Shown here: piece by piece, positions 31,047 to 39,723 of the stretch
How the letters are laid out: each line of letters begins with the position of its first letter
Position numbering within the stretch: the first letter of the stretch is position 1
NCBI RefSeq assembly: GCF_003668875.1
Contig: NZ_RAWM01000027.1
Span: 1 to 64,000, forward strand
DNA length: 64,000 nucleotides
Source: Corallococcus interemptor
Lineage (GTDB): Bacteria; Myxococcota; Myxococcia; Myxococcales; Myxococcaceae
Direction of reading: 5' to 3'
Made by a program: the position numbers and the translations under genes
Notes under the pieces: model-generated
What the model saw: the letters and a program-made list of their open reading frames with translations, nothing else
Databases searched by the model: none
What the model was told of the DNA's origin: nothing

Positions 31047-31078
31047 CGCCGCACCTCTCCAGAGAGCTGACGCAATGC

Positions 31079-31107
31079 AGTGTAGGCCTGGGAGGAGCTA
31101 ACTTCAA
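31079..31107 (-). promoter_or_regulatory. Candidate sigma-70 promoter of amtB
   Basis: On the minus strand, TTGAAG and TACACT are separated by exactly 17 bases, with the -10 box about 33 bases before the amtB ATG. The region upstream to 31195 is strikingly AT-rich for this genome, as promoter or activator regions often are. I looked for a sigma-54 GG-N10-GC element and found none with correct spacing. Confidence 0.5.
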
Positions 31108-31215
31108 TTGGTCCTAGGATAAATTCGCATGAAATAAGCATAAAGTCTTCGATTCTGAACCTAAAACCCACCACTGATATTTTAGGCAGCAACCATCAAG
31201 GCAGGCCCCTGGCGG

Positions 31216-31638
31216 CTACCTCCTGTCCAGGATGCGTCCCTGTCCATCGATCGCATAGACGGCGCCACCCTCCAGGATGGGCTCGCTCAAGCCGCAGCGT
31301 GAGGGCCGCGGGGAGAACCACACAAAGAACAGGTCGGACCCCGATTGGAGCACATGGGTGTCGTAGGTGCTCCGCCTGGAGAGACACTGCGCCATGCGCT
31401 TGTCGGGATCCTCGGTCTGGACCTCCGAGCCCGGGGGCAAGAACTCGTTCATCGCGACCTCGAGGGCGGCCATCACGGGCCCCTCCAGGTGGATGCCCTC
31501 CTTGAACGAGTTCGGAAACACCACGGCAGCGGCCTCTTCGGGAGGCGCCCACGAAGCCTTCTTCACCTTGTGATACCCGAGCAGCGAACACCCGGTCAGT
31601 GGAAGGCAGAGCAGGGTCATCCCCGTGAGCATCTTCAT
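31216..31638 (-). CDS. Small lipoprotein, possible partner/immunity of the upstream lipoprotein
   Basis: A 140-residue lipoprotein (signal LLCLPLTGC, Cys 17). The mature part is unrecognised. It contains VMAALEVAMNEFLPPGSEVQ, three further cysteines (CLSRRSTYD, SRCGLSEP, among others) and a C-terminal GGAVYAIDGQGRILDRR. The gene starts 22 bases after a 224-residue lipoprotein gene on the same strand, so the two probably form one transcript. Base composition is lower in GC than the neighbouring housekeeping genes, suggesting accessory DNA. A role as the periplasmic immunity or delivery partner of the larger lipoprotein is only inferred from the two-gene arrangement. Confidence 0.75.
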   Translation of the reverse strand: MKMLTGMTLLCLPLTGCSLLGYHKVKKASWAPPEEAAAVVFPNSFKEGIHLEGPVMAALEVAMNEFLPPGSEVQTEDPDKRMAQCLSRRSTYDTHVLQSGSDLFFVWFSPRPSRCGLSEPILEGGAVYAIDGQGRILDRR

Positions 31639-31660
31639 CGCGAAACCTCCCCGCGAACGG

Positions 31661-32335
31661 CTACGGCAACCATGACTGCCCCTCGAAAAGGTCAAAGCTG
31701 AAGTCCCCTGCTGTTCCGGACGCCTTCCCGATGGGGATCCACCTCCCAGCTCGCAGTGCCGACACGACCCGGGATGAATAGTTGTAATCGTACGCAAGGC
31801 ATCCGCCATTCCTGGGGCCATGGAAGAGGAGCAGTTCGTGCTCCCAGATCCTCCCGGACTTGTCCACGAAGCGAGCGGAGCCCCACGGCGACCAATCCGG
31901 CGCGTGGTTCGCCCCCATGTCCTCGCGGGAGAACTCCCAGTTGTGGGGATGCGGATGTGCAGGGCCCAGGATGACCGGGTCTCGGGTGCTGACATCGCGG
32001 AGCGCCAGCGGCACCTTGCAGTACTTCCTGCCTCCGGGCCCGTCTCCGCCCAGGTCCGAGAAGTAGCTGAGAAAGTAGGCCTCCGCTTGGGGGGAGTAGT
32101 ACCAGAGCGCGCAGTACTCCTTGCCTTGCCGGCCATGCAGTGTCGACGCACCGGGCATCCGGGTCATCCGCTCACAGGCCGCTTGCGCCAGTTCCTCCCG
32201 CGTCTGGAAGGGACCCGCCAGGGGCCCCTCAACCTCGTACATGCCATTGGCGAGCTGGCGGACACGGATGTCCGGATGCGGCGCTGAGCACCCCAACGCC
32301 ACGAACAACACCATCCAGTAGAGGTTCGTTGGCAT
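31661..32335 (-). CDS. Lipoprotein with JAMM-like His/Ser/Asp motif, possible toxin
   Basis: A 224-residue lipoprotein (MVLFVALGC, Cys 16). After a variable stretch, the C-terminal part reads KEYCALWYYSPQ, then a Gly-rich loop, then GPAHPHPHNWEFSREDM. The spacing His127-x-His129-x6-Ser136-x2-Asp139 is close to, but one residue shorter than, the JAMM/JAB metallopeptidase motif (HxH-x7-S-x2-D). Such domains occur as toxin modules in polymorphic toxins. A single candidate acidic residue (Glu in KEYC) lies upstream, as JAMM enzymes need. It pairs with the small lipoprotein 22 bases downstream. GC is lower than in nearby core genes. The function is tentative; it may simply be an uncharacterised lipoprotein. 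Confidence 0.75.
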   Translation of the reverse strand: MPTNLYWMVLFVALGCSAPHPDIRVRQLANGMYEVEGPLAGPFQTREELAQAACERMTRMPGASTLHGRQGKEYCALWYYSPQAEAYFLSYFSDLGGDGPGGRKYCKVPLALRDVSTRDPVILGPAHPHPHNWEFSREDMGANHAPDWSPWGSARFVDKSGRIWEHELLLFHGPRNGGCLAYDYNYSSRVVSALRAGRWIPIGKASGTAGDFSFDLFEGQSWLP

Positions 32336-32402
32336 CCACGGTTCCAAGGCAAGGTGACCGTGGATGCCTATCAAACCGCGTGCGCCCAACTCCAGCTTGG
32401 GG

Positions 32403-35400
32403 TCAGTTCACCTGCGCGAGCGGTCCATCGACTTCCGCGTCCTCGTTCTCCGGCGCGTCCTCCACTGCGTCCACGCCCTGCGGAATACCGTCCACGTAGG
32501 TGACGACGTTGTTCGGCAGCGCGGCCACTCGCGGGCCCGGTGTCACCACGCCCGTGAGGTTCAGCGGATCCACTCCGGACAGCTGGATGCGCACGCCGGA
32601 CGGAGGCGCGCGCCGCACCGCTCGCGCCATGTCCACCGCTTCTGGCAGCGCGAACTGCTCACCCACGAAGCCCGATACGAAGCGGCCCCCTCGCAGCTCG
32701 CCTCGCGCTTCCATGCGCCGGTAGACGAACAGCAACTCGCGCCACGTGGGCGCCAACGACTCGCGCATCACCAGGTCGCGCCAGACGATGCCGTAGCGCT
32801 GGAGGAACAGCTTCGCCAGCGACTCCGTCACCTCCTCCTGCGACTTCGGCTCCGACGGCGCCAGCAGGGTCCAGCGGCCCGGGCCGCCCCGGTTGAGCAG
32901 CTTCTGGCGCTTGCGGTGCGCCGGGCTCTGCAGGATGCGCAGGTTCTGCACCGCGTCCGCCGTCACGAGCCCCTTCGCCACCAACTCCCACAGCGCGTCC
33001 TCCACCTCCGCTGGCAGCCTGCGCGCCCGCGTCACCAGGTCCTGGAAGAAACACGCGCCCCGCCGCTCCAGCACGCCCACCACGTCCTTCGCCGCCGCGC
33101 TCAGGTCCGGCGGCGTCCACACGCCCCCGTCCGCCAGCACCGCGTGCGGACGCGCCGCCGCGAGCATCCACTCCAGGTCCTCGCGCACCGTGAACGTCAG
33201 CGGCGCGTTGCGCGTGGGCGACGAACGCTTCACCACCACCGGCTCCGGCGCCTCCACCGGCGCGCCCCGGCGCGGGCCCGCGGGCTTTGGCGGATCCTTC
33301 AGCGTCACCCTGCCCCACGCCACCTCGCCCGCGTAGCACGCGCGCTCCATCAGGTCCGGCGTGTAGCCGCGCATGCGCGCGGGCAACAGGAAGCGCTCCC
33401 ACGCGGAGGCCGGCGCCTCGTAGCCCTGCAACAAGCGCACGGCCTTCAGCAGCCCCGTGGAGCCTCGCAGCGCGTCCACGTCCTCCAGGTGGTGCCACCG
33501 GAAGAGGAAGCGCATGAAGTCCTGCGGGCTCAGCGGCTCAATCTCGCGGCGCAGCCGCCCCACCGTCAGCCGGTGGATGCGCTGGAGCAGCCGCCGGTCG
33601 CACCACTCCAGCACCGGGCTTCCGTCCGCGTCTTGCGCGACCGGCACGTCCTCCCGCGCGCGGAACTGGCCTCGCAGCACGCTGCCCTGGCTCTCCAGGT
33701 TGTGCAGCGCCAGGTTGATGTCGTCCGCGTCCAAGAGCGTCAGCCGCGCCAGCTCCGTCACCGTGGTGGGCCCCACCAGCTCCATCCGCCCGCGCACCAC
33801 CTGGAGCACCGCCGCGTCGCGCTCCACCGGCCGGTCGTACTCCAGCACCGGCAACACCGGCTGCGTCCGCGCGTCCGGGAACAGCGCTCGCACCGCGTTA
33901 CCCCGCTCCGCAGACACCAGGAACCGCGCGCCCTGCCGCTCCAGCCAGGCCACGCGCCCCTGCTTGAAGAGCCCCGTCTCCAGGCCCTTCGGCACCTCCG
34001 ACGCCCGCACCAGCACCAGCTGCAAGAGCGCGTCGTGCAGCTCGTCCTCGTCGCGCATCGGCTGCGCGGCGTCCTCCACCACCTGCCGGATGGCGTTCGC
34101 GTCCAGTGCTCCGAACGCCGCCGCGTCCTCCGCGGGCATCGCGCGGCGCAGGGCCACGTTGCGCACGCGGCGCTCCTCGGCCGGCGCGTCGTCCAGGAAG
34201 GTGTAGGGCTGGCTGTTGATGAGCGCGTGCGCGAAGACGCTCGGCTCCGGGACGTCCCGGGCGACCAGCTGGATGCGCCCGTCCTTCATGCGCCGCAGCA
34301 CCTCGCGCAGCCCGTCGATGTCCATCGCCTCGCGCAGACAGTCGTCCATCGTCTGCTTCACCAGCGGATGGTCCGGCAGCTCCACGTCCCCGCCGCCGTG
34401 GTTGTCCTGGCAGCCCACCTGCGCGGGGAACACCGCCGCCAGCAGGTCCTCGCTGCGCGCGCGCTGGAGGTTCGGCGCCACGCGCTTGCCGCCCATCATC
34501 CGGTGCAGCGTCAGCGCCCGCGACGCCACCCACCGGAAGCGCGTGCCGAAGATGGGCGCCTGGAGGATGGCCTGCACCAGCACCTCCTCCACGTTGTCCG
34601 GGTGCAGGAAGTCGAAGATGTCCGCCAGCGGGAACGAGTGCTGTTCCCCCAGGCTCAAGAGGATGCCGTCCTCCGTGGCCGCCGCCTGCAGCTCGAAGTC
34701 GAACGAGCGGCAGAAGCGCTTGCGCAGCGCCATGCCCCACGCGCGGTTGATGCGGCTGCCGAACGGCGCGTGGATGATGAGCTGCATGCCGCCCGCTTCG
34801 TCGAAGAAGCGCTCGGCGACGATCTGGGTGTGGCTGGGCACCACGTCGCCCAGCATCTTCTTCCCCAGCCGCAGGTAGCCCAGGAGCGCGTCCACCGCGG
34901 GCGGCGGCACGCGCAGGAGCTTCTCCAGGAAGCCCGCGGGGTCCTCGTGGCGCAGCAGCTCCTCACGCAGCCGGCCCACCTGGAGGCTCAACTCATCCGT
35001 GCGGCCCGGCGCCTCGCCGCGCCAGAAGGGCACGTTGGGCGGAGCGCCCCTCGCGTCCTCCACCATCACCGTGCTGCCCACGACGCGCTGGATGCGCCAC
35101 GCGGTGCTGCCCAAGAGGAAGATGTCCCCCGGCGAGGACTCCACCGCGAAGTCTTCATCCAGCGTGCCCACCACCTTGCCTTCCGGCTGCGCGGTGACGC
35201 TGAAGTTGAACGTGTCCGGGATGGCGCCGCCGTTGGTGAGCGCGGTGATGCGCACGCCCCGGCGCCCCTTGAGCCGCTGGTTCACCCGGTCCCGGTGCAG
35301 GTGGATGCTGCCCCGGCCGCGGCGCTCGGAGACGCCTTCCGACAGCATCTCCAGCACCTGCTGGTACTCCTCCCAGGTGAGGTCCTGGTACGGGTACGCG

Positions 35401-36746
35401 CGCTGGAAGATGCTGAAGAGGGCGCGCTCGTCCCACTCCTCGCACGCGCACGCGGCGACGATCTGCTGGGCCAGCACGTCCAGCGGCTTCTTGGGGATGC
35501 GGACCGCGTCCAGGTCGCCCTCGCGTACGGCGTTGAGGAGCGCGACGCACTCCACCAATTCATCGCGCGTCATCGCGAAGAGGATGCCCTTGGAGATGCC
35601 CGCCTTGTGGTGGCCCGCGCGGCCCACGCGCTGGAGCAGCACGGAGATGGCCTTGGTGGTGCCCAGCTGGACGACGAGGTCCACGTTGCCCACGTCGATG
35701 CCCAGCTCCAGCGACGCGGTGGCCACCATCACGCGCAGCTGGCCGGCCTTGAGGCGCTCCTCCGCGGACAGGCGCATCTCACGGGACATGCTGCCGTGGT
35801 GCGCGGCCACCCACTGCTGGCCCAGGCGTTCACCGAGGTCGTGCGCCACGCGCTCGGACATCTTGCGCGTGTTGACGAAGATGAGCGTGGTGCGGTGCTC
35901 GCTGGAGAGTTGGATGAGCCGGTCATAGACCTGCCCCCACATCTCGTGGCTCGCGATGGAGGACAGCTCCGCGTCGGGGATCTCGACCTTGAGGTCCCAC
36001 GGGCGCTGGTGGCCCACCTCCACGCGCTTGCACTCGGTGAGGGACGCGCCGGTGAGGAAGCCGGAGATGGCGTCCAGCGGCTTCTGCGTGGCGGACAGGC
36101 CGAGCAGCTGGGGGCGCACGTCGGTGAGGGCCTTGAGGCGCTCCATGGACAGCGCGAAGTGGCTGCCGCGCTTGTCGCGGGCGAGCGCGTGGATTTCGTC
36201 CACGATGACCGTGCGCACGTGGCGCAGGGTGGCGCGGGCGCGCTCGGCGGTGAGGTAGAGGTAGAGGGACTCCGGCGTGGTGATGAGGATGTGCGGCGGG
36301 CGGCGCACCATCTGGGCGCGCTCGCCGGCGGGCGTGTCGCCGGTGCGCACCTGGACGCGCAGGGCTTGCGGTTCGTAGCCCTCCTCGCGCGCCAGGGTCA
36401 TCAGCTCCTCCAGCGGCTGGAGGAGGTTCTTCTGCACGTCGTTGCCCAGGGCCTTGAGGGGCGACACGTAGAGGACCTGGGTGCGGTCGGTGAGCGTGCC
36501 GTCGAGCGCCAGGCGGAACAGCGAGTCCAGCGCGGCGAGGAACGCGGTGAGCGTCTTGCCGCTGCCGGTGGGCGCGGCGATGAGGACGTCATGGCCCGCG
36601 TGGATGAGGGGCCAGCCTTCAATCTGCGGACGGGTGGGTTCGCCCAGGCGGGAAGCGAACCAGCGCCGCACCACCGGGTGGAAGGCGGCGAGCGCCGGGT
36701 GGGCCGCGGACTCCGACGAGAAGGCGAGGGCGATTTGAGGGGACAT
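32403..36746 (-). CDS. lhr: Lhr-type DEAD/DEAH helicase
   Basis: A 1447-residue superfamily-2 helicase of the long Lhr type, a 3'-5' DNA (and DNA:RNA) translocase linked to repair. The core has Walker A AAPTGSGKTLTAF (about residue 60), the DEIH box in VIVDEIHALARDKRGSH, the SAT-like LGLSATQKP, and in the second RecA domain LIFVNTRKMSERVAHDLGERL and VQLGTTKAISVLLQRVGRAGHH. The Lhr-core winged-helix and beta-barrel domain follows. The long C-terminal part (about 900-1447) carries the repeated winged-helix Lhr-CTD with GRVTLKDPP and GRWTLLAPSE blocks. The length is typical. The Met at 36746 was chosen because the ten residues upstream are unlike homologues. It is divergent from the next gene. 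Confidence 0.93.
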   Translation of the reverse strand: MSPQIALAFSSESAAHPALAAFHPVVRRWFASRLGEPTRPQIEGWPLIHAGHDVLIAAPTGSGKTLTAFLAALDSLFRLALDGTLTDRTQVLYVSPLKALGNDVQKNLLQPLEELMTLAREEGYEPQALRVQVRTGDTPAGERAQMVRRPPHILITTPESLYLYLTAERARATLRHVRTVIVDEIHALARDKRGSHFALSMERLKALTDVRPQLLGLSATQKPLDAISGFLTGASLTECKRVEVGHQRPWDLKVEIPDAELSSIASHEMWGQVYDRLIQLSSEHRTTLIFVNTRKMSERVAHDLGERLGQQWVAAHHGSMSREMRLSAEERLKAGQLRVMVATASLELGIDVGNVDLVVQLGTTKAISVLLQRVGRAGHHKAGISKGILFAMTRDELVECVALLNAVREGDLDAVRIPKKPLDVLAQQIVAACACEEWDERALFSIFQRAYPYQDLTWEEYQQVLEMLSEGVSERRGRGSIHLHRDRVNQRLKGRRGVRITALTNGGAIPDTFNFSVTAQPEGKVVGTLDEDFAVESSPGDIFLLGSTAWRIQRVVGSTVMVEDARGAPPNVPFWRGEAPGRTDELSLQVGRLREELLRHEDPAGFLEKLLRVPPPAVDALLGYLRLGKKMLGDVVPSHTQIVAERFFDEAGGMQLIIHAPFGSRINRAWGMALRKRFCRSFDFELQAAATEDGILLSLGEQHSFPLADIFDFLHPDNVEEVLVQAILQAPIFGTRFRWVASRALTLHRMMGGKRVAPNLQRARSEDLLAAVFPAQVGCQDNHGGGDVELPDHPLVKQTMDDCLREAMDIDGLREVLRRMKDGRIQLVARDVPEPSVFAHALINSQPYTFLDDAPAEERRVRNVALRRAMPAEDAAAFGALDANAIRQVVEDAAQPMRDEDELHDALLQLVLVRASEVPKGLETGLFKQGRVAWLERQGARFLVSAERGNAVRALFPDARTQPVLPVLEYDRPVERDAAVLQVVRGRMELVGPTTVTELARLTLLDADDINLALHNLESQGSVLRGQFRAREDVPVAQDADGSPVLEWCDRRLLQRIHRLTVGRLRREIEPLSPQDFMRFLFRWHHLEDVDALRGSTGLLKAVRLLQGYEAPASAWERFLLPARMRGYTPDLMERACYAGEVAWGRVTLKDPPKPAGPRRGAPVEAPEPVVVKRSSPTRNAPLTFTVREDLEWMLAAARPHAVLADGGVWTPPDLSAAAKDVVGVLERRGACFFQDLVTRARRLPAEVEDALWELVAKGLVTADAVQNLRILQSPAHRKRQKLLNRGGPGRWTLLAPSEPKSQEEVTESLAKLFLQRYGIVWRDLVMRESLAPTWRELLFVYRRMEARGELRGGRFVSGFVGEQFALPEAVDMARAVRRAPPSGVRIQLSGVDPLNLTGVVTPGPRVAALPNNVVTYVDGIPQGVDAVEDAPENEDAEVDGPLAQVN

Positions 36747-36789
36747 GGCGGGCTCCCAGAGGGCCAGCCTGAACACAGGTACAGCGCGC

Positions 36790-36821
36790 CGTCAACGGAC
36801 GGCGGGTGCCGCCGTTGGACG
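36790..36821. promoter_or_regulatory. Imperfect inverted repeat upstream of lhr
   Basis: CAACGG-A-CGGC pairs with GCCG-CCGTTG around a GGGT loop, with a further weak extension. It lies 44 bases before the lhr start in the 246-base divergent region that otherwise shows no gene. It could be an operator or leader hairpin. Confidence 0.3.
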
Positions 36822-36992
36822 TCAGGTCAGGGGATGTCGGAGGCCCTGGGTGTTCCTCCCCAGCAGGACGCAGAGCCATCAGGCGGGCAGGCTTTACATC
36901 GTAGTGGGAGGCCTCATCCAGCGCGCAAGAAGGCCCGCTGACATCCCGGTGCCGAGTCCCGGAGCTGAAATGCGGTGCGATAGCATCGCTCC

Positions 36993-38240
36993 GTGACCAC
37001 GCTCTTCTACGATGACCTCCGCGAGACATCGCCCAGCGGGCGGTTCGTGCTCACGGCCTATTCGCCCGACAACGCGACGGCTTCTCACCAGGCGGGACGG
37101 CCTCCGTCCGCCAAGAAGTTGCCCTTCGGGCGTCCCGCCTTTCAGGGCTCGTTCCAGTACCGGTTGCTCGAACATGTTCCAGGCAGCGTCGAGCCACGCG
37201 TCGTCTGGGAGCGGCAACAGACGCGTCGAGAGAACTCGCCAAGTGAAGTGATTGTCTCGGATGGGGGCTGGTCCGTGCTTCGGACCCACGGGTTCGCTCC
37301 GGAGGTGATTGCCATCTCACCTTCTGGCCAGGAGGTGCTCCGAGTGCGAATCCTGGGACCGACCGCGGAGGCCCAAGGAGCTGGCCTCATCTGGCGGCCA
37401 CAGTTCCTCATCTGGACGACTGCGGGAGTCTTCTGGTCCGGCGCCTCATGGCCCTACTTCTTCCACGATGAGGGCACGGACTTCTTCGTCTGGCGGACGC
37501 GTTGGGGGCAGCGGCTGGTGCTCGACCTGACCCATGCGGCCCTCCTCCCGGAGCAGGAGGCGCCTGTTCACGCCATGGATGCCACCGAGAAGCAGGAGGT
37601 ATCCGTCCTGCTGTCAGAGCTGACGGAGCACCTGGACGAGGTCCGGGAGTTCTTCACGGCCTCCGGTGCAACACGGCACCGCCTCCTGTCAAAGGCCCGC
37701 CGCGCAATCGCCGCCATCCATCTGGTCGGTGTGCACCGGATCCAGGCGTGCTTGCCACTGCTCCAGCAATGGGAGTCAGTGGACCTGCTTGGGTTCGCCA
37801 TGTCGAGCGCTGCTTTTCCGGGGGCGATCTTGGAGGCTCAGCGCTTTCGCCCCATCGTCCAGCACTCGATGCGGCTGCTTGGGGCGGAGCCTCGGGGTCT
37901 CGCGCCTTACCGGTTCCTCGGCGCCCGCTGCTCCGTGCCCGAGTCCGTTCCGGACCGGCGTGAGCGGGCCCGTGCGCTGAAGCAGAACATGCGGGCCCAG
38001 GACGTCCTCCTGCAGATGGGAAATCCAGACTCCGTCATCAAGCAATCACGAACGGTCGACGGAGATACCCTTTGGACCGAAACCTGGGAGTACGACTTCC
38101 TGGTCGAAGGACAATGGAAGACGCTGCAGCTGGTCTGGGAAGAGCGGCAGTCCCGAAGCCGCATCACCCACATGGAGGAAATACCCGCGCCCTGGCTCCT
38201 GTCAGATGCTCGCGTGCGGGAGTTCCTGGACCTCAGCTAA
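36993..38240 (+). CDS. Hypothetical protein with HEAT-like and SmpA/BamE-like segments
   Basis: A 415-residue protein that I do not recognise. The first 170 residues are Trp-rich beta sequence (VISVSD-type strands, IWTTAGVFWSGASWPYFF). Residues about 205-295 are helical with repeat-like spacing (KARRAIAAIHLVGVHRIQACLPLLQQW), resembling HEAT repeats. The last 80 residues include VLLQMGNPDSVIKQ followed by WTETWEYDFLVEGQWK, a pattern like the small SmpA/BamE fold. No signal peptide or membrane segment is visible. The start is a GTG without a strong ribosome site. Lower GC and mixed codon use mark it as accessory. It precedes the frameshifted TIGR02269-like gene by 84 bases on the same strand. 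Confidence 0.75.
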   Translation: MTTLFYDDLRETSPSGRFVLTAYSPDNATASHQAGRPPSAKKLPFGRPAFQGSFQYRLLEHVPGSVEPRVVWERQQTRRENSPSEVIVSDGGWSVLRTHGFAPEVIAISPSGQEVLRVRILGPTAEAQGAGLIWRPQFLIWTTAGVFWSGASWPYFFHDEGTDFFVWRTRWGQRLVLDLTHAALLPEQEAPVHAMDATEKQEVSVLLSELTEHLDEVREFFTASGATRHRLLSKARRAIAAIHLVGVHRIQACLPLLQQWESVDLLGFAMSSAAFPGAILEAQRFRPIVQHSMRLLGAEPRGLAPYRFLGARCSVPESVPDRRERARALKQNMRAQDVLLQMGNPDSVIKQSRTVDGDTLWTETWEYDFLVEGQWKTLQLVWEERQSRSRITHMEEIPAPWLLSDARVREFLDLS

Positions 38241-38324
38241 CGTCTGACGGCCAAGGCCAGTCCGTCCGGCCAATCACCGACGTCGATGTGGCCGGTGACC
38301 ACCATCCACATGAAGGGCTGCCCC

Positions 38325-38980
38325 ATGCGCACAGGGTTCCTGTTTCTGGTTGCCTGGCTCGCGGGTTGCGCCTCGTCCCATGTCCCGGTGACGGAATGGA
38401 GTGCGGCGGAAGAAGCCCCGCATGATGACGACGCATGCGTCCTCTCGCTCCGATGCGAAGGCGATGTCTGCGGCCTCTACGCATGTCAGGACGGGTTGTC
38501 CGCACGTTCAGCAATGCTCCCGTATTCGTCGCTCCAGGTGGCACCGCGCAGCGCAACTGGGGAAGCGCACAAGGACTCCCGGGCGACTCCCTTCCCGTCC
38601 TGGTCTTCCGTTGGTATCCGCGAGAGACGCTGCCCAGTGAACTGAAGCGACGCCAGGCCATGGCGGAATGGGCATCCCGCCCGAAGGAGAGGCACCACAT
38701 CTTTCCGCAAGCCATGAAGGCCTACTTCCAGTCGAAGGGAATCAACGTGCATGACTACGTCATCGCCATCGATGCGGAGGTCCATAAGCGCATCCATCGC
38801 GAAGCGGACCGAGGTCCCTGGAACACGGAGTGGTCGGCGTTTCGTGAACGGACCCGGGGACGCGCCACCAAGCCCATGCACTTCGAACAGGCCTCCCTGA
38901 TGATCCAGCGATTCGACCTCTTCGGGCTGACGATGACCTACTGGCAGGGCGTCGACCTCGCCCCCATTCCCGAGCCGTGA
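38325..38980 (+). pseudogene. Frameshifted TIGR02269-like lipoprotein with HHIFPQ nuclease-like motif
   Basis: A lipoprotein signal (LFLVAWLAGC, Cys 15) and DDDACVLSLRCEGDVCGLYACQD are read in one frame. The natural continuation (VVRTFSNAPVFVAPGG, then LPGDSLPVLVFRWYP, RHHIFPQAMKAYFQSKGI, HKRIHREADRGPWNTEW and FDLFGLTMTYWQG) is read in another. The frames join at the GGG of 38493-38495: one extra G would restore a single 218-residue protein, and the 656-base span is one short of a multiple of three. The C-terminal HH...H-x3-H pattern is HNH/AHH-nuclease-like. A ribosome site AAGGG precedes the ATG. This may be a decayed or phase-variable toxin gene, or a sequencing error in a G-run. It overlaps the next gene as TGATG. 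Confidence 0.82.
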
Positions 38981-39723
38981 TGCCGATGCGCTTCTACCAA
39001 CTCCAACGTCCGGGCCCCTCCACTCCAAGACACTGGAGCGGCAGCCTCTCCGCCGAGCACATCTGGAGCCTCCCTGGCGTTGAGTGCCCCACCTGTCATG
39101 AGACGTGGAGTGGCCAGTTCGCGCTTCCCAGCGTCGATCTTTCTTCGTTGCCCGAACGCGACCTGCTGTTGGAGCCACGAGTCGAACCTCACACGGAATA
39201 CGCACGCCTTGCGTCCCGTGTGCAGCCCTTCCTTCCGTCAGGCATGACCTCGGAACCCGGCATGCAGTTCGGCCCGCTTCGAGGTACGGCACACGGAGCC
39301 TTTGGACCTGTGAGCGCGCGCCACGGCTGGGAGGTCCTGGTCACGCAGGACGCATTGCGACACCTCCAGGCCGTGGGGATCCGGGGGCTTGTTCCCGTGC
39401 GCGCGGAGTTGCAGGGGCTCGATGCAGGGGTCGTGCTGTACGAGTTGGAGCTTCCGTCGCGCGGGCTTCTGCACCGGGACGCAGTCCTGACAGGTCCCCA
39501 GTGCCCGACCTGCGGATGGCAGGAGACGCGGATCTCGCCGGAGCCCTGGCTGGATGGGGACGCGCTGCCCCATGACGTGGACATCTTCCGTCCCACGAAT
39601 GGCTCCACGTACACCTTCGTCAACGCGCGCTTCGTCGAAGCGCTCGCCGCGCTGGGGCCCGGTGACGTGACGTTTCGCGAAGCCAATGTAGTACCGGAGT
39701 CGCGCTCAGGTTCGGTTCACTGA
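38980..39723 (+). CDS. Double-CXXCG motif protein (TIGR02264-like), putative immunity
   Basis: A 247-residue soluble protein of the myxobacterial double-CXXCG family. The opening MRFYQLQRP and the two metal-binding-like knuckles are diagnostic: Cys36-Pro-Thr-Cys39 (followed here by His, not Gly) and Cys175-Pro-Thr-Cys178-Gly. The late block GDALPHDVDIFRP and TFVNARFVEALAAL are also family-like. It is translationally coupled (TGATG) to the frameshifted TIGR02269-like gene. From this arrangement it is inferred to be the cognate immunity or antagonist protein, not an enzyme. An in-frame GTG at 38977 and an ATG at 38986 are alternative starts. It converges with the next gene, overlapping by 18 bases. 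Confidence 0.85.
   Translation: MPMRFYQLQRPGPSTPRHWSGSLSAEHIWSLPGVECPTCHETWSGQFALPSVDLSSLPERDLLLEPRVEPHTEYARLASRVQPFLPSGMTSEPGMQFGPLRGTAHGAFGPVSARHGWEVLVTQDALRHLQAVGIRGLVPVRAELQGLDAGVVLYELELPSRGLLHRDAVLTGPQCPTCGWQETRISPEPWLDGDALPHDVDIFRPTNGSTYTFVNARFVEALAALGPGDVTFREANVVPESRSGSVH

Noticed and set aside
31047-31195. Sigma-54 promoter for amtB
   Set aside because: The nearest GG...GC pairs have spacings of 8 or 13, not 10. A sigma-70-like pair with 17-base spacing fits better.
32364-36941. 1525-codon open frame antisense to lhr
   Set aside because: Same high-GC artefact. Lhr motifs on the minus strand are complete, and the antisense product is low-complexity Arg/His/Gln.
38435-38980. Second frame of the TIGR02269-like gene as an independent gene
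   Set aside because: It would begin without a ribosome site in Arg-rich sequence. Its C-terminal blocks continue the lipoprotein of the first frame, so a frameshift is the simpler explanation.
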